A stretch of 8,579 nt of DNA from a bacterium (GCA_003646055.1 QNDZ01000064.1:1-8579), one strand, 5' to 3'; numbered from the stretch's first letter, positions 1 through 6,578 are shown. Notes: a model not told the origin generated them from the letters alone. Program-made: numbers and translations.

Positions 1-138
1 ATGGAGAAAAACCTCCCACTCAATCCCCATCTCCTTAATCTTCAATAAGTGCTTCAAAACAACAAGATGGCCTGAACTGGATACAGGTAAAAACTCTGTT
101 AATCCCTGTAAAAGTCCCATGAGGATAGCCTTTATCAT
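1..138 (-). CDS. uppP: Undecaprenyl-diphosphate phosphatase, N-terminal part (UppP/BacA), cut by window edge
   Basis: Only the first 46 codons are in the window. The reading frame starts at ATG 138-136 and runs open to base 1. It contains the block GLLQGLTEFLPVSSSGHL (residues 8-25), the highly characteristic first signature of the BacA/UppP family; its Glu and Ser-rich stretch form part of the active site in this family. UppP is an integral membrane enzyme that dephosphorylates undecaprenyl pyrophosphate so the carrier lipid can be reused for peptidoglycan and other surface polymers. The ATG overlaps the ubiA stop (ATGA), which suggests translational coupling; only a weak G-rich stretch lies just upstream. 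An inner ATG at codon 7 would leave too little before the signature. The identification is firm despite truncation; whether the rest of the gene is intact cannot be seen. Confidence 0.93.
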   Translation of the reverse strand, partial: MIKAILMGLLQGLTEFLPVSSSGHLVVLKHLLKIKEMGIEWEVFLH

Positions 139-938
139 ACCCCACCCAGTGTAATGGCAATAAGGCCTGATACCATGAGTATCTTCAATCTTTTCTGCAT
201 AACACCTGGTTCAGGTTGTTTTCTTAAACCTGTGTATATGAATACAACAAGTGGAATAAGAACCAGAACCACCATACCAAAGATGTAATAGACATTATAA
301 AACCACAGGGAGGATACAACTGTAAAGAAAAGCATTAAAAGGATAATAAATGATAAAAGGATACTCTTATCCTTTCCTATAATTATGGGTAAGGTTCTAA
401 GACCTGCCTTTCTGTCCCCTTCAAAATCTTCAACATCCTTAACAATCTCCCTTGAAAGATGTATGAGGAAGGCAAACACACCTGGATAGATGGTCTTTAA
501 TACACTCCCACCAGCAAGTCCACCCCAGATAAAGGCAAAACCACCAAGAAGTGCAATCACCAGGTTTCCCAGCAAAGGCAAGGGCTTAAAAAAGGGTGTG
601 TAGAGTGATAGGAGAATAACATATATCCCTGCAATGGTGATGTGGTGAACCCCTGCAGGAATGACAAGTAAAAGTGAAATCACAAAGAAAAGCACGGTTA
701 AAAATGTCCACAATCCCCTTGATACACGCCCGGATGGAAGTGGTCTTTCTGGCCTGTTCACCCTGTCAACCTCCATGTCAAAAATGTCATTGATACCGTT
801 CCCACCAAGTACCAGAAAGAATACAGACAGGGCTATAAGGAAAGTATCCCGGTTCAGACCACCTGAAACAAAACCACCAGATAGAACTGACAGAAATGCA
901 ATCAACCCATTTACAGGCCTGAAATCACCTGACTTCAC
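135..938 (-). CDS. UbiA-superfamily prenyltransferase (geranylgeranylglyceryl-phosphate geranylgeranyltransferase-like)
   Basis: Membrane-embedded aromatic/ether-lipid prenyltransferase family. From the chosen GTG start (267 aa) the first Asp-rich motif NDxxDxxxDxxNRP begins at residue 50 and is followed by RPLPSG. The second Asp-rich region (REIVKDVEDFEGD) lies around residues 163-175. These bind Mg2+ and the prenyl diphosphate in the family. About eight hydrophobic segments are visible. The compact size and the NRPxRPLPSG form recall digeranylgeranylglyceryl-phosphate synthase, which adds the second isoprenoid chain to an ether lipid, but UbiA, MenA and related enzymes cannot be excluded from motifs alone. 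The start is uncertain: TTG at 971 gives 278 aa with a 47-base overlap with metG, whereas GTG 938 follows a perfect AAGGAGG by 12 bases, and CTG 944 follows it by 6. The gene overlaps the metG 3' end and uppP, so all three are probably cotranscribed. Confidence 0.85.
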   Translation of the reverse strand: MKSGDFRPVNGLIAFLSVLSGGFVSGGLNRDTFLIALSVFFLVLGGNGINDIFDMEVDRVNRPERPLPSGRVSRGLWTFLTVLFFVISLLLVIPAGVHHITIAGIYVILLSLYTPFFKPLPLLGNLVIALLGGFAFIWGGLAGGSVLKTIYPGVFAFLIHLSREIVKDVEDFEGDRKAGLRTLPIIIGKDKSILLSFIILLMLFFTVVSSLWFYNVYYIFGMVVLVLIPLVVFIYTGLRKQPEPGVMQKRLKILMVSGLIAITLGGV

Positions 939-2898
939 TACCAGGTGCAACCTCCTTATCAGGAGAGACAATACTCACTACCCTTCCATCATCAGCAGCA
1001 AGGAGCATACCCTCAGATTTTACACCCCTTATTGTTGCAGGTTCAAGGTTTGTTATAACAACAATGAGTTTGTCCTGGAGTTCCTCCTCTGTGTAATAGG
1101 GCCTCAGTCCTGCAACAAGTGTCCTTGTTTCATCACCAAGGTTCACTGTGAGTTTGTAGAGTTTGTTTGCTCCCTCAACTGTCTCAACCTTCTCCACCTT
1201 TCCCACCTTCAAACCAAGTTTCTTAAAATCATCAATGGTGACATACTCCATCTGAAACCTCCTTTTTTCCAGAACTATAACCTCTTCATCAATCTTTTTA
1301 TACGGTGGCTTAACATCTTTGAGTTCTTCACCACCCTTAAGCACGGGTGCCAGCACCTCATCCCACGGTCTAAATTCTGTTCCCAGCATCTGTTTAACCC
1401 TCCTGGTTCCGCCAGGGATGAAAATCTCACCAAGGTCTGCAAGTGCATCAGCAAGCACAGCAGAGATGTAAAGGGTTGTCTTTGCCCTTTCAGGGTCTTC
1501 CTTCCTTGTCCTCCATGGCTGATTCCTGTCAAAGTATCTGTTCCCCTCCCTTGAGAGTTCCCTGAATACCTTCAGGCCATCACGGAACCTGTACTCAAAC
1601 AGGTATTCTGCCATTTTCTCTGCATCTTTCTCTATTCTTCTGAGAATCTGATTGTCGTCTGCTGTGAGATTTCCCGGGTGTGGTATCCTTCCACCCATGT
1701 ACTTATTTATAAAACTCAGTGTTCTGTTCACAAAGTTGCCAAAGTTGTCTATCAGTTCAGAGGTAACCCTTTCCTGAAATTCATCCCATGAGAAGTTTGA
1801 ATCCTTTGTCTCTGGCATGATCATCGTGATGTAGAACCTGAGAAAATCAGGGTCAAACTTACCTGCAAAGTCATCCAGCCAGATTGCCCAGTTTCTGCTT
1901 GTTGAAATCTTATCACCCTCAAGGTTCAGGAATTCATTTGCAGGTATTGCATGGGGAAGGACAAATTCACCATACCCTTTAAGCATTGCAGGCCAGATTA
2001 TCGTGTGGAAGACAATGTTGTCCTTACCAATGAAGTGAACAAGCCTGGTTTCTCTATCCATCCAGTAATCCTTCCACTTCTCTGGCTCCCCTATCCTCTC
2101 TGCCCACTCTATTGTTGAAGAAATATAACCAATGGGTGCATCAAACCACACATACAGAACCTTCCCCTTTGCCTCATCAAGTGGCACAGGCACGCCCCAT
2201 GAAAGGTCCCTTGTGATTGCCCTTGGTTTTAAACCCTCATTCAGCCACTTGTAAACTGCTGACGAGACATTGGGTTTCCAGTCCTTTGTTTTAACCCACT
2301 CCTCTATCCATGGCTGCATCTCATTCAGTTTCATGTACCAGTGGGTTGTTTTTTTCATAACAGGTGGTGTGCCACAAATCTTGCATCTTGGATTTTTAAG
2401 AAGCACTGGCTCAAGCCACCTTCCACACCTCTCGCACTGATCACCCCTTGCCTGTTCATATCCACAGTAAGGGCAGGTTCCCTCAACATACCTGTCTGGA
2501 AGGAACCTCTGGCACTTCGGGCAGTAAAACTGTTCAGTATCCCTTCTTTCAATGTATCCCTTTTCCAGTAATCTAAGGAAAAATGACTGGGCAAGTTTTG
2601 TATGTATGTCTATTGTTGTTCTTGAAAAGTTTTCAAACTCAACATAAACTGCACTGAACTCTTCCTTTATTATCCTGTGATACTTCTCAGCAATCTTTTC
2701 AGGTGTTGTCTTTTCCTTCTCTGCCGTGATTGTTATGGGAACACCATGCTCATCCGTGCCACAGATGTGTATTGCATCAATCCCCTTTTTCTTCAGAAAT
2801 CTGGTGAAGATGTCTGCTGGAAGATAGGCACCTGCAAGGTGTCCCACATGGACTGGCCCGTTTGCATAAGGGAGTGCAGATGTTACAAGATACCTCAT
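925..2898 (-). CDS. metG: Methionyl-tRNA synthetase (MetRS) with C-terminal tRNA-binding domain
   Basis: Charges tRNA(Met) with methionine in the cytoplasm; 657 aa. The Rossmann-fold signature PYANGPVHVGH (residues 10-20) carries the HIGH-type motif at 17-20. The zinc region has four CxxC knuckles (C126/C129, C142/C145, C155/C158, C172/C175), the two-zinc form of the enzyme. The KMSKS-equivalent is KISTS at 330-334, followed by the NW found in Bacteroidetes-type enzymes. An FxxNxPW-like anticodon-recognition stretch is near 456-462. Residues about 551-657 form a Trbp111/EMAPII-like OB-fold tRNA-binding domain, usual in longer MetRS. The frame is open up to 2925, but the start is placed at ATG 2898 because it is preceded by AAGGAGG at 5 bases, overlaps the upstream stop as ATGA, and the family begins just before the TSALPYANG motif. 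No key residue is missing. Confidence 0.97.
   Translation of the reverse strand: MRYLVTSALPYANGPVHVGHLAGAYLPADIFTRFLKKKGIDAIHICGTDEHGVPITITAEKEKTTPEKIAEKYHRIIKEEFSAVYVEFENFSRTTIDIHTKLAQSFFLRLLEKGYIERRDTEQFYCPKCQRFLPDRYVEGTCPYCGYEQARGDQCERCGRWLEPVLLKNPRCKICGTPPVMKKTTHWYMKLNEMQPWIEEWVKTKDWKPNVSSAVYKWLNEGLKPRAITRDLSWGVPVPLDEAKGKVLYVWFDAPIGYISSTIEWAERIGEPEKWKDYWMDRETRLVHFIGKDNIVFHTIIWPAMLKGYGEFVLPHAIPANEFLNLEGDKISTSRNWAIWLDDFAGKFDPDFLRFYITMIMPETKDSNFSWDEFQERVTSELIDNFGNFVNRTLSFINKYMGGRIPHPGNLTADDNQILRRIEKDAEKMAEYLFEYRFRDGLKVFRELSREGNRYFDRNQPWRTRKEDPERAKTTLYISAVLADALADLGEIFIPGGTRRVKQMLGTEFRPWDEVLAPVLKGGEELKDVKPPYKKIDEEVIVLEKRRFQMEYVTIDDFKKLGLKVGKVEKVETVEGANKLYKLTVNLGDETRTLVAGLRPYYTEEELQDKLIVVITNLEPATIRGVKSEGMLLAADDGRVVSIVSPDKEVAPGSEVR
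951..957 (-). promoter_or_regulatory. Shine-Dalgarno sequence for ubiA inside the metG 3' end
   Basis: AAGGAGG read on the minus strand, lying within the last codons of metG. It argues for a ubiA start downstream of it (CTG 944 at 6 bases or GTG 938 at 12 bases) rather than at TTG 971. Because AAG GAG is also in-frame Lys-Glu coding sequence of metG, it could be coincidental. Confidence 0.5.
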
Positions 2899-3692
2899 CC
2901 CTTCCTCCTTGGAAGTAGCCACCACATCTTCTTTGTCTTCACCCTGCTCACATCAAGGTTTTCTTCCCTTCCATCCTCATACCTCACCTTTACTATATTC
3001 ATAAGAAAGTTCACATGGACAACCTCTCCCTTTCCTGATTCTGTTTCAACAATACTACCCACCTTGGGAAACTCCTGTGCCTTTTCCCTGTAGAACTTCA
3101 ACTCATAACTGAGACAACAAAAAAGCCTTCCACATATGCCAGAAATCTTTGATGGGTCAACAACAATGTTCTGTTCCCTTGCCATCTCAAGCCTCACTGA
3201 GGACTTGTTCCTCAGGAATGTTGAACAACATAGGGGTCTTCCACACGGTCCATATCCACCCAGGAAACTGGCAAAATCCCTCACCCCAACCTGTCTCAAT
3301 TCAATCCTCGTATGGTACTTCCTTGCAAGGTCTTTCACCAGTTCACGGAAGTCAACCCTCTGGTCAGAGAGGAAATAGAATCTGAGTTTCCTTCCCTCCC
3401 ACTCCTTTTCAACACCTATGAGTTTCATTGGAAGGTTTCTTGCAGCAACCCTCTCCTTGAAGAACTCACCAGCCTCTGCCTCCTCCCTCTCCAGTTTCTC
3501 AAGGTACTCCCTTTCTTTTGGGTATATGGGTCTCAAAACCTTTCCCTCTGTTTTCCCTGATTTTGCCTCACCCTCAACAATACCCCTGTAAAGTTCACCA
3601 TCTATCTCACACATGACAATTTCACCCTTCTTCAGGGAAAAGGTGCAGTGCATCACCTTTGAAACAGCCGCAAGTTTTATGATATAGTTCAC
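2895..3692 (-). CDS. ricT: PSP1-domain protein, RicT (YaaT)-like
   Basis: 265-aa PSP1 C-terminal-domain protein. The diagnostic block GGYGPCGRPLCCSTFL (residues 145-160) is followed by a second SGICGRLFCCLSYE block (184-197), giving six cysteines: 150, 155, 156, 187, 192 and 193. In Bacillus, RicT (YaaT) works with RicA and RicF in a complex carrying 4Fe-4S clusters that stimulates RNase Y-dependent mRNA processing and affects sporulation, competence and biofilm phenotypes; here the biochemical role is inferred only from the family. It starts at GTG 3692 directly after the holB stop, with GGAGGT four bases before it; its stop overlaps metG as ATGA. The holB-ricT adjacency is also seen in Bacillus (holB-yaaT), which supports the assignment. 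No ricA or ricF homolog is visible in the window. Confidence 0.9.
   Translation of the reverse strand: MNYIIKLAAVSKVMHCTFSLKKGEIVMCEIDGELYRGIVEGEAKSGKTEGKVLRPIYPKEREYLEKLEREEAEAGEFFKERVAARNLPMKLIGVEKEWEGRKLRFYFLSDQRVDFRELVKDLARKYHTRIELRQVGVRDFASFLGGYGPCGRPLCCSTFLRNKSSVRLEMAREQNIVVDPSKISGICGRLFCCLSYELKFYREKAQEFPKVGSIVETESGKGEVVHVNFLMNIVKVRYEDGREENLDVSRVKTKKMWWLLPRRKG
2904..2910 (-). promoter_or_regulatory. Shine-Dalgarno sequence that fixes the metG start
   Basis: AAGGAGG five bases before ATG 2898, inside the end of the upstream ricT-like gene. It selects ATG 2898 over the upstream in-frame codon at 2925, and with the ATGA overlap points to translational coupling. Confidence 0.8.
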
Positions 3693-4589
3693 TTAGACCT
3701 CCAGTATTAAAAACCTCATCACATTCTCCGGTTTTATGTTGCTCCTCAAAAATTCGTACGCCCTCTTTATAACATCCATTATTCTCTCCACCTCCTCAAT
3801 CCCTAACTTCTCTCTCTTTTTATCCAGAAGGAACAGAAGGGCCTTGAGAACACCCTCTGTGTCCAGGTCATCAGGATTCTCCACAAGCCTCTCCTCTGGT
3901 GATTTATTAAAGAATAATTTATCCACTTTTTCAACAAGGTCAACATTCTCCTTCAAAAAAAGATAATCCTCAACACCCCTTGATAGTGTAAGGAAATCCT
4001 CATCAATTTCTATACCCATGTTCTGAAGAACCTGTTTTAACTCATCCTGTGAAAGGGATTTGAACCTCAAGTTTACTGCTCTTGAGACAATTGTCTCCGG
4101 GAGAAGTGATGGGTCCGTGGTAATAAGTATAAAGAGATTTTCCGGGCCAGGCTCCTCAAGAACCTTCAGGAACGCATTCATTGCCTCAACCGTCATTCTT
4201 TCAGCCTGGGCAATGATGAACACCTTCCACTTCCCCTCGTAGGGTGTAAGTGCTGAAACCCTCTTTATCTCCCTTATCTCATCTATGAGTATGTTTCCCT
4301 GTTTATCCCTCAATTTATAATACCTTCCTCCCCTCCTCATCTGGAAAACCTCTTCCCGTTCCACCCTTTTGAAATTGGGAAAAACTACCATAACATCAGG
4401 ATAAATATTCCTGAATATCCTATCTCGATCTCCGTTCAGCTGTGAGGCCAGAATCAATGAGTATGTGAATTTTCCAACACCAGGAGGACCCCAGAAAAGG
4501 AGAGTATGAGGGAGTCTATTCTGCTTCAAAAACCCCTCAACCGTTCTCCTTACACCATTCTGACCTATAAGTCCATCAACGCTTTCCAA
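3693..4589 (-). CDS. holB: DNA polymerase III delta-prime subunit (clamp loader)
   Basis: 298-aa AAA+ protein of the clamp-loader family. It has a Walker A motif GPPGVGKF (residues 34-41), a Walker-B-position strand KVFIIAQAER (122-131) in which the acidic pair is AQ rather than DE, a sensor-1-like stretch LITTDPSLLPETI (155-167), and SRA (169-171) where active loader subunits have SRC. The family opening 'GQ..v...l.......H..LF.GP.G.GK' is clear. Delta-prime is the stator of the clamp loader that opens the beta clamp and loads it at primed sites. The divergent Walker B and SRC agree with delta-prime rather than tau/gamma. No cysteine is present, so the usual four-Cys zinc module is absent. 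The only usable start is TTG 4589, which lacks a good Shine-Dalgarno sequence and overlaps the upstream gene by 14 bases, suggesting coupled translation. Confidence 0.9.
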   Translation of the reverse strand: MESVDGLIGQNGVRRTVEGFLKQNRLPHTLLFWGPPGVGKFTYSLILASQLNGDRDRIFRNIYPDVMVVFPNFKRVEREEVFQMRRGGRYYKLRDKQGNILIDEIREIKRVSALTPYEGKWKVFIIAQAERMTVEAMNAFLKVLEEPGPENLFILITTDPSLLPETIVSRAVNLRFKSLSQDELKQVLQNMGIEIDEDFLTLSRGVEDYLFLKENVDLVEKVDKLFFNKSPEERLVENPDDLDTEGVLKALLFLLDKKREKLGIEEVERIMDVIKRAYEFLRSNIKPENVMRFLILEV

Positions 4590-5667
4590 GATATTTTAAA
4601 GGATTAACAGGTTTTCCTGACTTTCTTATTTCAAAGTGGAGAACAGGCTCTTCAACAGAACCTGTATCACCAACAAGCCCTATTATGTCTCCCTTCAATA
4701 CCTCCTGCCCCACTTCAACAGATATGGTTGACAGGTGGGCGTAAAGGGAGATGTAACTGCCTCCGTGGTCAACAATGACCATCTTCCCGTAACCAAGGAA
4801 GTGGCTTGCATAAACAACCTTTCCAGGTGCGATGGCCTTCACCTCTGTCCCAAGTGGTGCTGATATATCTATACCGTTGTTCTTGGTTGCAGTTCCGTAC
4901 TTTTCATCCCTTTTAAGCCCGAATCTACCCACTATCTTACCCTCAACAGGCCAGAGAAGGAGTTTCTTCTTGAAGAACTCCTCGCCCTTCTTGTACTTTG
5001 TCTCCTGGATTGTGGCAATGAGTTTTTCAAGGTGTCTCTGTGCCCTCTTCATTTCCTGAGCAAGCCTCTCCGCCTTTTCCCTCTTGCTTGAAACATCCTT
5101 GAGGAACTTCTGTTTTCCCTCTTTCTGCTGTTTAAGGTTCTCCTCCTCCTGCTCGGCCTCCTTCCTTATCTCTTCAAGGTCCTTCAGTTTCTTCTGGAGG
5201 CTGCTACTCTGGTCTTCAAGCCTTTTTTTTAGATAGAGTACTTCCTGAACCACCCTTCTATCCCTGTCCGCAATCATTGCAAGGTATTTTATCCTTTTTA
5301 TTGCATCACTGAAACTGTATGAGAGAAGCACAACAGCCAGTGGATGGAGTTTACCATACTTGTAAATCTCCCTCACCCTCTTCTGGAGTATCTTCCTCTT
5401 TTCGTGGAGTTTCATGTCTATCTTTGCCATCACAGCCTGTATTGTGGTGATTTCCTCTGAAAGGTTCTCCTCCTGTTTCTTCAATTCGTTTATCAGTTTT
5501 CTGGTAAGGGAGATTTCGTTGTCTATCTCCTGAATACTCCTGAGTATCCCTGTCTCCTTTGTCCTCAACTCCTGAACAGTCTTTCTCTGTTCAGCCAGTT
5601 TCTTTCTCAGTTCCTGGAGCCTCTGCTCAGGAGACTGTGCAATTAAAAGGAGTGCAAGGAATATCAA
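4576..5667 (-). CDS. EnvC-like murein hydrolase activator, coiled coil plus M23/LytM domain
   Basis: 363 aa. A short hydrophobic N-terminus (residues 1-10, possibly ending at Ala10-Gln11) looks like a minimal export signal. Residues about 13-105 and 135-235 are charged heptad-like coiled coil, and residues about 238-360 form a LytM/M23 domain (GRFG, GIDISAP, YAHLS, LHFEIRKSGKPVNP). The domain order matches EnvC, the periplasmic activator of cell-wall amidases at division. Two active-site positions are changed: Asn263 replaces the first zinc His of HxGxD (Asp267 is kept), and Val342 replaces the first His of HxH (His344 kept); His311 is kept. That points to a non-catalytic activator rather than an endopeptidase. 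Start TTG 5667 overlaps the upstream stop (TTGA); only a weak GGTGGGG precedes it, and the signal lacks its usual basic residues, so the true start is less sure. Confidence 0.88.
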   Translation of the reverse strand: MIFLALLLIAQSPEQRLQELRKKLAEQRKTVQELRTKETGILRSIQEIDNEISLTRKLINELKKQEENLSEEITTIQAVMAKIDMKLHEKRKILQKRVREIYKYGKLHPLAVVLLSYSFSDAIKRIKYLAMIADRDRRVVQEVLYLKKRLEDQSSSLQKKLKDLEEIRKEAEQEEENLKQQKEGKQKFLKDVSSKREKAERLAQEMKRAQRHLEKLIATIQETKYKKGEEFFKKKLLLWPVEGKIVGRFGLKRDEKYGTATKNNGIDISAPLGTEVKAIAPGKVVYASHFLGYGKMVIVDHGGSYISLYAHLSTISVEVGQEVLKGDIIGLVGDTGSVEEPVLHFEIRKSGKPVNPLKYLGKR

Positions 5668-6317
5668 AGTTCGTAAACCCCACCTGGCTGGAGTATAATC
5701 ACCTCTGCTGCGTCACCCACAAGTTCTTTAAACCTTTCAGGCTCTCCTGGAATAAGGGGGAATGTCTTGTAGTGGATGGGAATAACCTTCTCCACCTTGA
5801 GAAGTTTTTTCACTGCATAGGCAGCCTGTTCCTCGTCCATGGTGTACCTTCCACCAATGGGAATAAACGCAAGGTCGGGTCTGAAATAATCACCAATGAT
5901 CTGCATATCCATAAATAGACCCGTGTCCCCTGCATGGTATATGGTCTTCCCATCCATCTTTATGATTGCACCCATTGGATGCCCAATTCCCGAAGAGTGA
6001 ACCGCATTGGTGAAGTAAAAAACAATTCCGTCCCTCTCAACACCACCGCCTATGTTCATCCCCTCTGCTTCAAGCCCCTTCCCCTGTGCCTCCACTGCTA
6101 TCTCATGCTGTGCCACGACCACTGCGTTGTTCTTCTTTGCAATTTCGTATCCATCACCAAGGTGGTCACCATGGTCATGGGTTATCACAACAAAGTCAAT
6201 CTTCTCTGTAAGACTACCCTCTTTGTAGAATGGATTTCCTGTGAGGAATGGGTCAATGATAACATTCTTGCTCCCCATGAGGAGCACAGCAGAATGACCA
6301 AAGTATTTAATCTTCAT
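5664..6317 (-). CDS. UPF0173-type metal-dependent hydrolase, metallo-beta-lactamase fold
   Basis: 217-aa cytoplasmic protein of the small metallo-beta-lactamase family often named UPF0173 (YtkL-like). It opens with KYFGHSAVLL and IDPFLTGNP, then has the metal-binding THDHGDHLG motif (residues 46-54; His47, His49, Asp51, His52), His107 in AVHSS, Asp131 in HAGDTG and His182 in IPIHYKTFP. This is a full dinuclear zinc-site set, so it should be an active hydrolase. The natural substrate of this family is not established as far as I know. Length matches the family. ATG 6317 is preceded by AGGAGG at five bases; that Shine-Dalgarno overlaps the stop of the upstream 39-codon gene. It sits between the small-protein genes and the EnvC-like gene in the same tight cluster. 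Confidence 0.92.
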   Translation of the reverse strand: MKIKYFGHSAVLLMGSKNVIIDPFLTGNPFYKEGSLTEKIDFVVITHDHGDHLGDGYEIAKKNNAVVVAQHEIAVEAQGKGLEAEGMNIGGGVERDGIVFYFTNAVHSSGIGHPMGAIIKMDGKTIYHAGDTGLFMDMQIIGDYFRPDLAFIPIGGRYTMDEEQAAYAVKKLLKVEKVIPIHYKTFPLIPGEPERFKELVGDAAEVIILQPGGVYEL

Positions 6318-6326
6318 AACATCCTC

Positions 6327-6446
6327 CTATTCTTCTTTATCCTCTTTACTAACTGTCTTTCTCTTCTTTCTCTCCTTCTTTTTCCTCTTCCACTTTACAC
6401 GCCACCTGTGTCTCATTCTCTTTATCTTGCTCTTTGACCTTGCCAT
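6327..6446 (-). CDS. Small, extremely basic protein (39 aa), possible ribosome-associated protein
   Basis: Starts at ATG 6446, stops at TAG 6329-6327. Twenty-one of 39 residues are Lys or Arg, there are two Trp, and the tail is acidic (KEDKEE). The core KIKRMRHRWRVKWKRK resembles in character the eL41-type and bTHX/COX24-type ribosomal mini-proteins, which are short Arg/Lys helices buried in rRNA; I cannot confirm homology by eye. Evidence that it is a real gene is good: GGGAGGTG lies four bases before the ATG, overlapping the stop of the preceding small gene, and its own stop lies against the AGGAGG used by the downstream hydrolase gene. A spurious frame would not be expected to slot so exactly between two ribosome-binding sites. 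Location just after era, a 30S assembly GTPase, fits a ribosomal role, but that is inference. Confidence 0.75.
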   Translation of the reverse strand: MARSKSKIKRMRHRWRVKWKRKKKERKKRKTVSKEDKEE

Positions 6447-6455
6447 TTCACCTCC

Positions 6456-6578
6456 CTATCCTGATAGTTTTTTATTGGGTTTCAGCATATATTCGGGTAT
6501 GATTTTCTTTCCACCAATCCTCATGAGGATTGCCAGAAAGAACCCTGCAATCACACCCAAAAAACCCCTTCTATCCAT
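6456..6578 (-). CDS. Small single-span membrane protein (40 aa) with twin-arginine-like N-terminus
   Basis: Starts at ATG 6578, eight bases inside the era 3' end, and stops at TAG 6458-6456. The sequence opens MDRRGFLGVIAGFF, where RRGFLG resembles the Tat signal consensus RRxFLK, followed by a hydrophobic span (about residues 5-19) and a basic tail (RIGGKK, then KPNKKLSG). It looks like the N-terminal signal-anchor of Rieske or other Tat substrates, but there is no downstream domain before the stop. It may be a genuine small membrane peptide or the remnant of a longer Tat substrate. GGAGG lies ten bases upstream of ATG, still inside era codons, and its stop overlaps the Shine-Dalgarno of the next gene. 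I do not recognise a named family. The tight packing supports translation; the function is unknown. Confidence 0.65.
   Translation of the reverse strand: MDRRGFLGVIAGFFLAILMRIGGKKIIPEYMLKPNKKLSG

Noticed and set aside
330..344. KISTS in MetRS (protein residues 330-334) as a damaged KMSKS motif
   Set aside because: This form is common in one large clade of functional bacterial MetRS, so it is not evidence of inactivation. Positions given here are protein residues.
661..1554. Long plus-strand open frame (297 codons) opposite metG and ubiA
   Set aside because: It is antisense to two clearly recognised genes, has no recognisable domain and a composition typical of reverse-strand shadow frames. 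Other plus-strand frames across the window were discarded for the same reason.
2899..2925. Longer metG start at 2925
   Set aside because: It adds nine residues with no family match and overlaps ricT further, while ATG 2898 has a perfect Shine-Dalgarno at five bases and an ATGA junction.
4590..4612. Internal promoter just upstream of the holB TTG start (TTTAAAATATC)
   Set aside because: The AT-rich stretch does not place a -10 hexamer at the six-base distance used by the two promoters found, and no -35 is evident; coupled translation is simpler.
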